Of a DNA stretch of 64,000 nucleotides, positions 45,342 through 54,892 are shown piece after piece (position 1 is the stretch's first letter; the number at the start of each line of letters is the position of its first letter). Made by a program: the position numbers and the translations under genes. This DNA comes from Musa acuminata AAA Group (taxonomy: Eukaryota > Streptophyta > Magnoliopsida > Zingiberales > Musaceae): contig NC_088348.1 of assembly GCF_036884655.1 (NCBI RefSeq), positions 21,269,001 through 21,333,000 of the forward strand, given 5' to 3'. The notes beneath the pieces were generated by a model. The model did not search any database, had not been told where the DNA came from, and saw nothing but the letters and a program-made list of their open reading frames with translations.

Positions 45342-45772
45342 TTCATGTTGTCCGGCATGTTATTGGTCCCTCGACACTTTGTCCGATTCTTCGACGCATC
45401 GTCCTCTCTTACAGCTTATTGCTCAATTGGTCAGTTGACTTCGCAACTCTGATATGCTTAGTGCAATATCTGTTCTTCTTAGCCTAATACCCGAATCCAT
45501 GGCCCGAAGCTTTCTGTCGATACATCGACTAATCCACTAGCTCGACATCCAATCTTTTGACAGGTTTTCCCCCAGCCCAACATGATTCTTCCTACTTTAA
45601 TTATCTAATCCTAATCGAAGCATCCTGCGTCACTCAAAACGCAGATTAAATCATAAACACTCATCAATTGGTTTCATCATCAAAATATGAGATTCAATAA
45701 TCTCCCCCTTTTTGATGATGACAACCAATTGATGATACAGTTAACTAAACTCCGGGAGTTTAAACAAACTCC
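45342..45772 (-). repeat. LTR fragment plus PPT side, truncated by G
   Basis: 45342-45699 matches the last 360 bp (plus-strand sense) of the minus LTRs, from catgttgtccggcatgtt to atgagattcaata. 45700-45713 is a PPT complement, followed by 60 bp of internal sequence ending gtttaaacaaactcc, where G begins. The junction at 45341/45342 joins internal DNA to mid-LTR with no element boundary, so it is a rearrangement or deletion joint. Confidence 0.78.
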
Positions 45773-47502
45773 TGTTGAATCTCAGATTTTGATGATGAAG
45801 TCAATTGTCATTTGTTAACTAATCTATATGTTGAGATAAGTGTGCAGGATTAACTATGATGAAAGTAAGACATGCAGCAGGAGTTACGCCGAAGTCAAGA
45901 CAATGATCACGTTGGGAGTTCGAGAGTTTGACGGAAGTTCGGACAGTCGTCGGAGGTTCTGCGGGAACAAATCCGAGAAGTCCATGAGCTTGCCAAAGAA
46001 GCTCATCGGAACTTGCCAAGTGGATCGTCGCAAGTCCAGGAGTTTGCCGGAAGTCCGCAGGAGCATCACCGAGGGTTCATTGGATGATCGACGGAAGTTC
46101 GCCGGAAGCTCGCCGGAAGAAGCAATTGACGCACCGGAGCAAATTGGAGTAAATGTCTTAGGGAATATCGTAGTTAGCACAATGATTAAGTTGGAAATGG
46201 AAGGTGATCCCACTAACTTAATCTTCGGACAATTGGGCCCCTGAAAAACCCAAATTAGGCCAAATGGATCAACCCATTCGGACTCTGATTTCTGCCAGGT
46301 GGTTGAACCGCCCAAGGCAAGAGGTTGCACCGCCTAGGCTCAATCTCAGAGCGAGACTGGGAGGTGCAACCGCTCTAGCCAAGCGGTGGCACCGCCTGGG
46401 CTCAGTCTCCGAGCGAGACTAGGTGGTGCAACCCCCCTGACAGGAGGTGGCACCGCCTGGGCTCGGTCTCCGAGCACTGGCTGAGCGGTGCAACCGCCTC
46501 AGTCAATAGGTTGCACCGCCTGAGCTCAGTCTTCGAGCTCTGGCAGGAGGTGCAACTGCCCCTGACAGGAGGTGGCACCGCCCAGAGGCTCAGTCTTCGA
46601 GCTCTGCCAAGCGATGCAACCGCTCCAGTCAGGAGGTACAACCGCCTGATCCCAGAATTCCGGGAATTGACAGTTTTGAGCTCCAAATTTGAACTGGATT
46701 GGGGCCTATAAATACCCCACCCATTCAGCACTGAAAGGGCACTGAATATACACCAAAATCTTAATCTTGTTCTGTGATTTTTAGAGCTCAAAATTGTTGT
46801 AAAGGCCAAAAGTTCTTCTCCCTCTTTTCTTCCAAGTTCTGAGCTGTAAAGAGAGAAGAGAAAATTCTGTAAGGGTTGTCTCCTAAGCCCATCAAAAAGG
46901 AGTGAAACTATAAAAGGGTGGTTGGCCTTCGCCTATTGAAGGAAGGCCTCTAGTTGACGTCGGTGACCTCGTCGGTGGAGGAAGCCAAAAGTGGAGTACG
47001 TCAAGATTGACTGAACCACTCTAAATCTCGGTTTGCATTTACTTTGAGCATATTATCTTTACTGCAAACCTCCTCTAAAGCCATATACGATCGGGTTTCA
47101 AGCTTTGCACTTTCCGAATCAGCGTTTAGACGTAAATCTGTTTATTCGTACGATAATCATATTTCAGTTTGCATTTACGTTTTGATTTCTATCATAACTG
47201 TAAATTGCCTTTATATCCTTGCTTAAACTACATCTCGCCTAATCAAGTGATTTACGAATCAGCATTTAAACGTAAATCAGTTTCTTCGTACGAACGTCGT
47301 ATTTCAGTTTGCACTTATATTCTGGTTTTCATCATAACTGCAAACTACCGTCATAGATTGACTTTAACATTATCTCACTTGATCTTAAGTTAAAGTAATC
47401 TTAGAATCGGCTTTCACACCGAAATCATTGAAAGATTTCCGCTGCACTAATTCACCCCCCCCCCCCCCCCCCACCCCTCTCTTAGTGCTCTTGATCCTAA
47501 CA
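45773..47502 (+). repeat. G 5' LTR
   Basis: 1730 bp, tgttgaatctcag...gatcctaaca, A-type (without the extra block of about 350 bp). Dyad array about 46290-46655, TATAAATA at 46707-46714, a C tract of about 18-20 bases interrupted once by A (47454-47477). ORFs at 45840-46244 and on the minus strand (46402-46809) come from the LTR. Confidence 0.92.
46290..46714 (+). promoter_or_regulatory. G 5' LTR dyad array plus TATA box
   Basis: Repeated ggcggttgaaccgcc, gcggtggcaccgcc and gcggtgcaaccgcc dyads with ctcagtctccgagcgagact linkers, ending at TATAAATA 46707-46714. Confidence 0.72.
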
Positions 47503-47504
47503 AT

Positions 47505-47516
47505 TGGTATCAGAGC
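47505..47516 (+). other. G primer-binding site (tRNA-iMet)
   Basis: TGGTATCAGAGC two bases after the LTR. Confidence 0.93.
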
Positions 47517-47552
47517 GGGGTTAACTCTCAAACGGATTAAAACCCACGAGAG

Positions 47553-49060
47553 ATGGCATACGCTAGAAACCAAGAGGGCCATTCTATTACATGTCCACCC
47601 GTGTTCAATGGGACGGACTACACCTATTGGAAGACCCGAATGAGGATCTTTCTTATTTCTATGGATTTTGAACTTTGGAATCTTGTCGAAAATGGATTTT
47701 CGAAGTCTTCTCTTCCAATGATCGATTGGAATGAATTGGAGAAGAAGGCTTTCGCTCTTAATGCAAAGGCTATGAATGCCTTATTTTGTGCTCTTGATAA
47801 AAACGAGCTCAACCGTGTTTCGGTTTGTGAAACCGCATTTGATATTTGGCACACACTCGAAGTGACTCACAAAGGCACAAGTAGAGTGAAAGAGTCAAAA
47901 ATTATCTTTTGTTACATTCTTTCGAACTTTTCCGGATGAAACCGAGTGAGACTATTGGCGACATGTTTACCCGTTTCACGGAAGTCGTCAATGGTCTAAA
48001 AGGACTCGAAAAAAATTTTTCGGATTTTGAGCTCATAAATAAGATTCTAAGATCCCTTCCTAAGAGTTGGGAGCCGAAAGTCACTGCTATTCAAGAGGCG
48101 AAAGATCTAAACAACTTCCCTCTTGAAGAACTAATTGAGTCATTAATGACCTACGAGATGACTTGCAAAGCTCATGAAGAGCGAGAAGACATCCTTCCAA
48201 AGAACAGGAAGGATATGACACTTAGAACTTCAAAAGACCACTTGAGAGAAAACTCAAGTGATGAGGACTGTAACAATGACTTGGCACTTTTAACAAAAAA
48301 ATTTAAAAAATTCATTAAAAGAAACAAGTTTAAAAATGACACAAAAAATAAACTTGAACCCAAGAAGGACCAAGTTATTTGCTATGAGTGCAAAAAGCCG
48401 GGACACTACAAGAGTGATTGTCCCCAAGTCAAAAAGAGAACATCAAATAAGAAGGCGCTCAAAGCAACAAGGGATGACTCGAGCACGTCCGAAGAAGAGG
48501 AGTCCAACACCGAGCAAGTTGCTCATTACGCCTTAATAGCCATCGGAGAGGAGGTAACGAATTTAATAGATGCAGATTTATCATTTGATGAATTATTAAA
48601 TGCCTTCCATGACTTATTTGATGAATGCAAGATTATTAGTAGAAAATATAATTTTTTAAAAAAGGAGCATGATAGTCTTACTTGTAATTTTGATAAGTTA
48701 AAAACTGAATATCATGATAGTTTAAGTTCATGCATAAAATGCCATGATCTAGAAACTCTCCAAAAGGAAAACTTGCTACTTAAGGACACCTTGAAGAAAT
48801 TCGAGGTTGGTAGCAAGTCATTGAACATGATCCTTGCAAACAAGGGTCACGTTCCCAAAAGAAGTGGAATCGGATTTGTGAGAAGTCCTCACCAAAATTC
48901 AACCACCTTCATAAAAGGCTCCATCTTACATGTTCGACACCAATGCAAATGCAACTTTTGTTGCAAACTTGGACACAAAACGCATTATTGTCCATTCAAG
49001 AAAATTAGTCCGAACAAATTAATTTGGGTTCCTAAAGGAACTATGATAAATTCTATGTAA
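47553..49060 (+). pseudogene. G gag with two CCHC knuckles, one frameshift
   Basis: The ATG at 47553 opens VFNGTDYTYWKTRMRIFLIS, LNAKAMNALFCALDKNELNR and WHTLEVTHKGTSRVKESKI. A single-base deletion near 47901 relative to A shifts the frame, and the rest is open from 47909 to TAA at 49058-49060. It holds DMFTRFTEVVNGLKGLEKNF, EELIESLMTYEM, a first knuckle CYECKKPGHYKSDC (48380-48421, intact), acidic STSEEEESNTEQ, a coiled region and a second knuckle CNFCCKLGHKTHYC (48950-48991). A CAA-to-TAA change shortens the end relative to A. Confidence 0.9.
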
Positions 49061-49442
49061 CATGATAAACAATGTAGATCTATTTTTGAGGCACCCAAAA
49101 ACAAATGGGTACCTAAAGATCATCCTTTCTTGTAAAGACATAAAACATCTTAAGCTAGGAGCAAGAAATAATATCCTACTCTTTGGATTCTCGATATTCA
49201 TGACACAAGATCCAAAAAGAACTCGCGATGCTCTCTAGCCTAAATAACAGAAGAGGATTAGAAAGTTAAAATTACAAATTTGATATAGATATAATCCTAT
49301 TTGATCTCTCAGAATTGGAAACCCATGATCCTCACTTCACATATCCTATAGATTTTCAAACTCATTGATTTCATCCGTTCATTACTTTCAATTCCAACTA
49401 TATCATGAATTTACTAAGTTTGTCATGAACTTGCAAGGCTTA
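49061..49442 (+). other. G decayed gag end and protease region
   Basis: About 380 bp. The first 70 bases still match the end of A's gag (EAPK.KWVPK.HPFL). The protease region is unreadable. The rest matches A's 21925-22080 leader (aatcctatttgatctctcagaattggaa). H is inserted at 49442. Confidence 0.7.
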
Positions 49443-49855
49443 TGTTAGGACCCTTTTTCTAAGCTTTTGAATAATGTTTGTTGAGTCTGTTTAGTCCAAT
49501 TGTTTATTGAGTCGGTTTGGTTCAGATAGAGTCAAATAGATGTTTATTTAATATTTATTTATTATTAGAGTTCAAGTCCTGATGGACTCTGGGTGGAACT
49601 CTATAAATAGGGATGTAATTGCTTCTTTTCACTAATCTATGAAAAATACTATTCTGTCTTTTGACAAACCCTAGGAGGCCGATCCCCAGATCAAGGAGGC
49701 CGATCCCCTCGAAGTGATCATTATCATCCCTTTTCTCATCTTTCTTCCACGATAAGACTTTAGGGTCTTATCATTTGGTATCAGAGCCTACGATAAGACT
49801 TTAGGGTCTTATCATTTGGTATCAGAGCCTACGATAAGACTTTAGGGTCTTATCA
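49443..49855 (+). repeat. H 5' LTR
   Basis: tgttaggaccctttttc...gggtcttatca. TATAAATA at 49612-49619. It has two copies of an aggaggccgatcccc unit (49673-49720) versus five in the 3' LTR. Its end is a 41-bp unit present three times with the PBS inside (49749-49855). The true LTR end could be 49773, 49814 or 49855. The 3' LTR ends after its second unit. Confidence 0.85.
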
Positions 49856-49869
49856 TTTGGTATCAGAGC
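49749..49869 (+). repeat. H: triplicated LTR end and primer-binding site (41-bp period)
   Basis: The unit acgataagactttagggtc + ttatca + tttggtatcagagc + ct occurs at 49749, 49790 and 49831. Each copy contains TGGTATCAGAGC (49776-49787, 49817-49828, 49858-49869). Only the last is followed by unique internal sequence (agcgatcctcgg). Two units with one PBS-like copy occur at the end of the 3' LTR (53146-53211). Confidence 0.92.
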
Positions 49870-49879
49870 AGCGATCCTC

Positions 49880-51464
49880 GGCGTTCTTGCTGTAGCGTTC
49901 AAAAAAAAAAAAAAAAAGGAAAAGGAAAAGAAGAAACACGAGAGGAAGAAGAAGCCGCAGCCACCCCTGCGTCCCCTGCTTCCGGCCAGCCCACCCGGCG
50001 CTGCTTCTCTCCGGCCAGCGCCCACCATCGCCCCGCTTCCCGGCTGGCAACCACCGCCGCCGCTGTTCCCCGGCCAGGAGACGACGCTGCCAACGTCCAT
50101 CCCAGCCCTACTACCGCCGCCCGCCTCCCCTTGCGTCGCAGCGCAGCCGCTCGACCTCTCCTCCTCGGCGATCGTTGGTGACGCTGCTCCCAGCCGCGCC
50201 ACTACCGCTGCCTCTCAACCGCCGCCTGCCTTCCCTTGGGTCGCAGCCGCAGCGGCCGATTGTCGCCCTCCTCGCGGCGACCGAAACAGGGCAACTCACG
50301 GATTGCCCTTGTTCCCAGCCGCATCGCCTCCGCTCGATCACCTGGCCAGCGACCTCTTCTCCTCGCGTTCCCATCTCGCTCGAGCGAGAAGGACCGCCGG
50401 CACCACAGCCGCAACCGCCGGTTGCCGCAGCCCCTCCTTGCAGCGGTTGCAGAAACAGAGCTTCCTCTGTTGCCGCAGCCCCTCGTCGATCGCAGCCACG
50501 CCTCGAGCGCCGTCGCCTTCCAGCCGACCCACCACCACTGCCAGCTACCGTGTGGCGACCGCTGCTCGCCTCCCAGCCGCCGCTCCCCCTGGCTCGGGCG
50601 AGAACGACCGCCGCCACTCCTCCTTGCTCTGCATCTTTTGTAACCGAAACAGGGCTATCACGGCAACTCACATCTGCTGCCCTTGTTTCCAGCCGCCGCC
50701 GTCGCCTCGAGCGCCGTCGCCGTCGCCTTCCAGCCGCTGCTCCCCCGTGCGACGACCGCCGCTCGCCTCCCAGCCGCTGCTCCCGCTCGCTTCCCAGCCG
50801 CTGCTTCCCCTTGCTCTGCATCGGTGGTGACCGAAACAGGGCAGTTACCACCGTCGCAGTCGCGGGTCCCCTTGCTGCCGCAGTCGTGGATCCCCTTGCT
50901 GCTGCGAACGCCGGTTGTCACCACCGTCGCCACTGCTGCCCAGCCAGCGACGACGCCGCTCGCTGCCCAGTCTGCCACGACCCTCGCTGCCTCCTTCTCC
51001 ACCGCCGCCGCTGCGCTCCGGCCAGCAACGACTGCTGCTGCTAGCCACCGCAGCCTTCACCTCAACCCCCTCGATCTGCACCGTTGCTGCAGCCCCCCTT
51101 GCTCTGCATCGTTGCCGCAGCCACCGGTTGCCACCACTGTTGCCTCAACCCCGGTCGCTTCAACGCCACCTCCCTCTTGTTCTGCCTCCACTGCTGCAGT
51201 TGTCGGTTGCCATCACCGCAGCCTCACACGGCTGCTCGGCGATTGCTTCCTTGGGTCACAACAGTCGCAACCGTCGCCTTTCAGCCTTGGTGCTCTCATC
51301 TCACGTAGTGACACAAACACAGGGTAGCTACTCTTCCTCTAACGCAGCGACCGCAGCACTGCCCTTGGCGTCCACCTCCTCGGCAACTTCACATCGATAG
51401 TGTTGATGCCCTTGACCCGACACCAAAAATAGGAGTTGAGATTACAGATTTGCAGTCTTACGCA
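49880..51464 (+). other. H GC-rich low-complexity leader
   Basis: About 1.5 kb of C/G-rich sequence built of gccgc, gctgc and cagccgctgct phrases, following an A tract (about 49901-49917). A phrase ccgaaacagggc recurs near 50280, 50644 and 50830. Long open frames exist on both strands (for example 50175-51044 plus and 50111-50851 minus), with Pro/Ser/Arg-rich or Gly/Arg-rich translations. This is the expected effect of a GC-rich repeat with few stop codons, and I do not call them genes. D's leader at the same position is AT-rich, so this block was acquired or expanded in H's lineage. Confidence 0.75.
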
Positions 51465-52664
51465 ATGGCCACTGATAACTCGATGAAAGCACAAATGGAA
51501 GCATTGGAAATCAGAATTGAGAATCGACTACAAGAAACACTTGATGATTTCAAAAAGAGTCTACTAGAGAGTCTCAGCAAATTTCAACAAAATGGGGGCT
51601 CAAGTTCTACGTTGCACAAATATGAAAATACAGGAAAATGGCCCCAAGATTATGACACAAATTACTAACACATGAAGATGGAATTTTCGAGATGGAAAGA
51701 TGGAGATCCGACCAATTGGATCTCTAAGGCAGAAAATGTTTTCCGTTTTCATAGAACCCCAGAAGAATCCAAGGTAGAAGTGGCCTCAATCCAACTCGAG
51801 GGAGATGCACTCCAGTGGTACGATTGGTATGAAACTTTTCACGGAGTTCCTTCGTGGGAGCAGTTCAAAAGAGGGCTTCTTGTTCGCTTTGGCCCATCTG
51901 AATATGAGAATGTTGATTGCCAGCTCGCCAAAATTCATCAAACTTCTACAGTGTTAGAATATCATAGTAGGTTTGAAAGATTATCAAATCAAGCTAGAGA
52001 TTGGTCGAATCGACAACTTCTGGATACATTTATTGAAGGGCTTATTCCAGAGATCCGGTGTGAAGTTAAGGCTCGTCAACCCCGTACTATGATAGCTGCG
52101 ATCTCATTTGCAAATCTACATGAGAAAACAATTAGCAAGGAAAGATTAGCAAGGGGTTTGTATTATGATGAAAAATGGAGTATGGAGCACCGATGTAAAC
52201 AAGGGCAACTTCTGATGATTGAACCAATTGGAGATGAATCGAAAGCTAAGAATGTGGACTCCGATCATGAAGGTATAAATTCTAATGAAGATGTTGGACC
52301 TACTATATATACAATGCATGCATTAGCCGACTACTCTAACCCGCAAACTATGGATGTTAGCGAAACTTTGGAACATCAGCCTGTTATAGTTTTGATTGAT
52401 ACTGGTAGCACTAAAAATTCTATGGACAGTGAGACTGTTGACCGATTGGCCCATCACATTGAAGACTGTGACAGATTCAAAGTAAAGATCATTGATGGAT
52501 GGATTTTCACTTGTGATAGCAAAGGTTCAAAGATAAAATTGATTATACAGGGCCAGAAGTTTCATGCAACAATTACTACACTGAAAAATCAACCTGTTGC
52601 TTACACTCTCAAAAAGTGGAGACCATACTTACTTGATCAACGGGTTGTGATGCGTTGCAGATAG
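51465..52664 (+). pseudogene. H gag-protease, one in-frame stop, pol deleted
   Basis: ATG at 51465 (MATDNSMKAQMEALEIRIEN, coiled N-terminus). A TAA at 51666-51668 interrupts an otherwise open 400-codon frame. Gag core: MEFSRWKDGDPTNWISKAEN, IQLEGDALQWYDWYETFHGV, EQFKRGLLVRFGPSEYENVD, EYHSRFERLSNQARDW, GLIPEIRCEVKARQP. The knuckle region has decayed to YYDEKWSMEHRCKQG, missing the leading Cys residues. The protease active site is DTG at 52398-52406 in [10 protein letters not shown]. The tail (NQPVAYTLKKWRPYLLDQ) looks like joined pol remnants. No RT or integrase. Confidence 0.88.
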
Positions 52665-52749
52665 TCTATGGCTAAAGTGCTGAAGAGAAGCTCCCTGAGA
52701 TTGATGCTGCTCAGCCTTAAGAACAAGGCTGATTTGAAGAGGGAGGAAC

Positions 52750-53211
52750 TGTTAGGACCCTTTTTCTAAGCTTTTGAATAATGTTTGTTGAGTCTGTTTA
52801 GTCCAATTGTTTATTGAGTCGGTTTGGTTCAGATAGAGTCAAGTAGAGATTTATTTAATATTTATTTATTATTAGAGTTCAAGTCCTGATGGACTCTGGG
52901 TGGAACTCTATAAATAGGGATGTAATTGCTTCTTTTCACTAATCTATGAAAAATACTATTCTGTCTTTTGACAAACCCTAGGAGGCCGATCCCCTCGAAG
53001 TGATCAAGGAGGGTCGATCCCCTTGAAGAGATCAAGGAGGGCCGATCCCCTCAAAGAGATCAAGGAGGGCCGATCCCCTCGAAGAGATCAAGGAGGCCGA
53101 TCCCCTCGAAGTGATCATTATCATCCCTTTTCTCATCTTTCTTCCACGATAAGACTTTAGGGTCTTATCATTTGGTATCAGAGCCTACGATAAGACTTTA
53201 GGGTCTTATCA
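52750..53211 (+). repeat. H 3' LTR
   Basis: 462 bp. TATAAATA at 52909-52916. It contains five copies of a 28-bp unit aggagggccgatcccctcga + agagatca (52980-53117), versus two in the 5' LTR, and ends with two acgataag units enclosing a PBS-like TGGTATCAGAGC (53173-53184). The TSD gctta follows. Confidence 0.92.
52980..53117 (+). repeat. Five tandem copies of a 28-bp unit in H 3' LTR
   Basis: Unit aggagg(g)ccgatccccteds-type spelling is aggaggnccgatcccctc followed by gaagagatca, in five copies, with first and last copies carrying gtgatca. The 5' LTR has two copies, one shortened (49673-49720). D's LTR has a single related phrase (aggaggccgatcccctaaag, about 7144-7163). Confidence 0.85.
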
Positions 53212-53216
53212 GCTTA

Positions 53217-53782
53217 CCAATCTGAACAATCTGTCACAAACATGTACACGACATTAAGAGTATGCACGTCACAAGATCTATCTTGATCATGCAAAATTTC
53301 TAATCTTACAATGAAAATTCTTACGTAATTACGTAAGTAAAGTTGATTACTCTGAATGAAAATTCTTCTCAAGTCAAAAACTTTCAAATCAGATCACACT
53401 GCGGTCAGAACAAGTTCTCACCGCCTGCAGGCGGTGGCACCCCCCCAGCTAGAGGTAGCACCTCCGGCTGTCATGTGTTGCAAGCGGTTGCACCGCCCCA
53501 GCCAGAGGTGCAACCGCCCGCAACTCTGCCCCTTTTAACCCGAGCTAGGGCCGGCGGTGGAACCGACCCCAACTCACTCCCTTCCCATCTTTACTCTTCC
53601 AAAGCTTCTCCACCTCCATTTCTCCCCTCATAGCATCCCAAATACTCCTCATTTCGAAGCAAAAGATCAACAATCTTTCCCCCTCTTGAAGATCTCACTA
53701 AGGTATTCTCTAAGAAGCCCTTTAATTTTGTTTTTGATTCATTTACTCTTGCTCATTACTATCCTCCTAAACAGCAGTAGTT
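53217..53782 (+). promoter_or_regulatory. G leader of the extra ORF: bZIP-like dyad and GC dyads
   Basis: Non-coding. The perfect 18-bp palindrome cttacgtaattacgtaag lies at 53320-53337. A GC cluster (about 53420-53525) has accgcctgcaggcggt and agcggttgcaccgcccc dyads, followed by ccccttttaaccc and a CT-rich leader to the ATG at 53783. The same order in A (21925-22323 + 30080-30389) argues for selection or common descent of the whole module. Promoter activity is inferred. Confidence 0.5.
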
Positions 53783-54892
53783 ATGGGGTCTAGAAGATCC
53801 TCAAGGGACAAAGGGAAGAGGAGATTAGTGGAAGATTTTGATCTTACCCTTTTCGATTCAAAATATCATGCTGAAAAGTTTTCCTCTTTCGAACTTAGGA
53901 GTGTCAATAAAGGAAAACATGTAGATTTAAATGAACTAAGAGACTTAGAGACAATCCAATGGTTTGCAAACTTAGATCTACTCCCTATTTTACAAATTAA
54001 TGAACCCATCTATCCAAGACTTGTTAGATTGTTTTACAACAACATACAAGTAGATGAAGAAGAAAGAATGTCTACCTATCTCTTAGGATAACATATCTAC
54101 ATTACGGATAAATTCATTTGCGACATGATAGGCATTCCCATAAAAAGTAGATGACTTTACTTTAGAGGATCATGGGATGATGAAACTGTTGGGACAACAT
54201 ATGTTGAAGCCTTCAGAACAATTTTCGCCAATCCCAACTTAACATTTGTTCCTAAAAGTTGTGAACATCTACTGCCACTAAACACTAAGGTACTTCATCA
54301 TATCCTAACTAGCATCATTCTCCCTAAACAATACCATCATGATGAAGTAAGCCAATTAGAATTAGGAACTATGTATTTGATCATGAAAGGACATGACATC
54401 TGTCTTGGTTATCTTATCCAACAAAACATGTTAGAACTATCTAAGAAAGACATGATGCTTCCATATGGTGGTATAATCACTAGAATACTGAAAGCCTATG
54501 ATATTCTAATACCACCGGAAGAAGAAGTAATAAAAGTAGATAGGTTTAGCATAATAAATAAAAATCTATTTCACCGATTAAGATGTGTTTATAGAAACGG
54601 TAACTGGGTTAGAATGCCTAGAAGAACCGATCCCCCTCACCCTGAACCAGAACCGGAAACACCAGTCTTTAGGGGTACTCAATCTCCTCTGATCTGTCCC
54701 TTTCAAGAAACACATTCATTTGAGCCAGCTCATACATCATCTGTCGAAGATATTGGGATTCGGATGGACCGATTTGAACAAAGACAAGAACGGCTTGAAC
54801 ATCAACAAGATCAAATCCTATCTGAGCTGCAGCAAATTCATCGACAATTTGACTCTTTATTTAGGCATTTTAATTTTTCACCTCCTGAATGA
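53783..54892 (+). pseudogene. G extra ORF (369 codons, two in-frame stops)
   Basis: Same start and end as A's extra ORF and the same length, 370 codons including the stop, with no net indel. Stops: TAA at 54089-54091 and TGA near 54152, both at positions that are sense codons in A. Domains as in A: basic N-terminus (MGSRRSSRDKGKRR), globular middle (RDLETIQWFANLDLLPIL, PIYPRLVRLFYNNI, GHDICLGYLIQQNML), Pro/Glu linker (PHPEPEPETP), C-terminal coiled coil (DRFEQRQERLEHQQDQIL). The different stops show that each copy was inactivated separately. The ancestor was probably a coding gene. Function unknown. Confidence 0.78.

Larger units (their letters stand above)
49443..53211 (+). mobile_element. 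H: pol-deleted Ty3/gypsy element nested in G
   Basis: 5' LTR 49443-49855, 3' LTR 52750-53211, TSD gctta at 49438-49442 and 53212-53216. The 3.8-kb element has a PBS (present three times), a long GC-rich leader, gag and protease. The protease is followed within about 60 codons by a phrase resembling the RNase H region (KKWRPYLLDQ), so integrase, RT and most of RNase H are deleted. The PPT-like stretch before the 3' LTR (about 52733-52749) resembles D's. LTR substitutions are few, so H is young. Confidence 0.93.

Noticed and set aside
45840..46244. 134-codon ORF MCRINYDESKTCSRSC... (also 9662-10000, 18928-19332, 32918-33256, 56500-56904, 57586-57990)
   Set aside because: It recurs because it lies in every LTR of the family. 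Copies differ by frame-changing indels at the 3' side, and it overlaps antisense frames of similar length. No independent evidence for a protein.
50111..51400. Long ORFs on both strands in the GC-rich block (246 codons minus, 289, 214, 175 and 161 codons plus)
   Set aside because: Low-complexity Pro/Ser/Ala or Gly/Arg-rich products in all frames are expected from GC-rich repeats. No domain is recognised, and the block is the leader of H.
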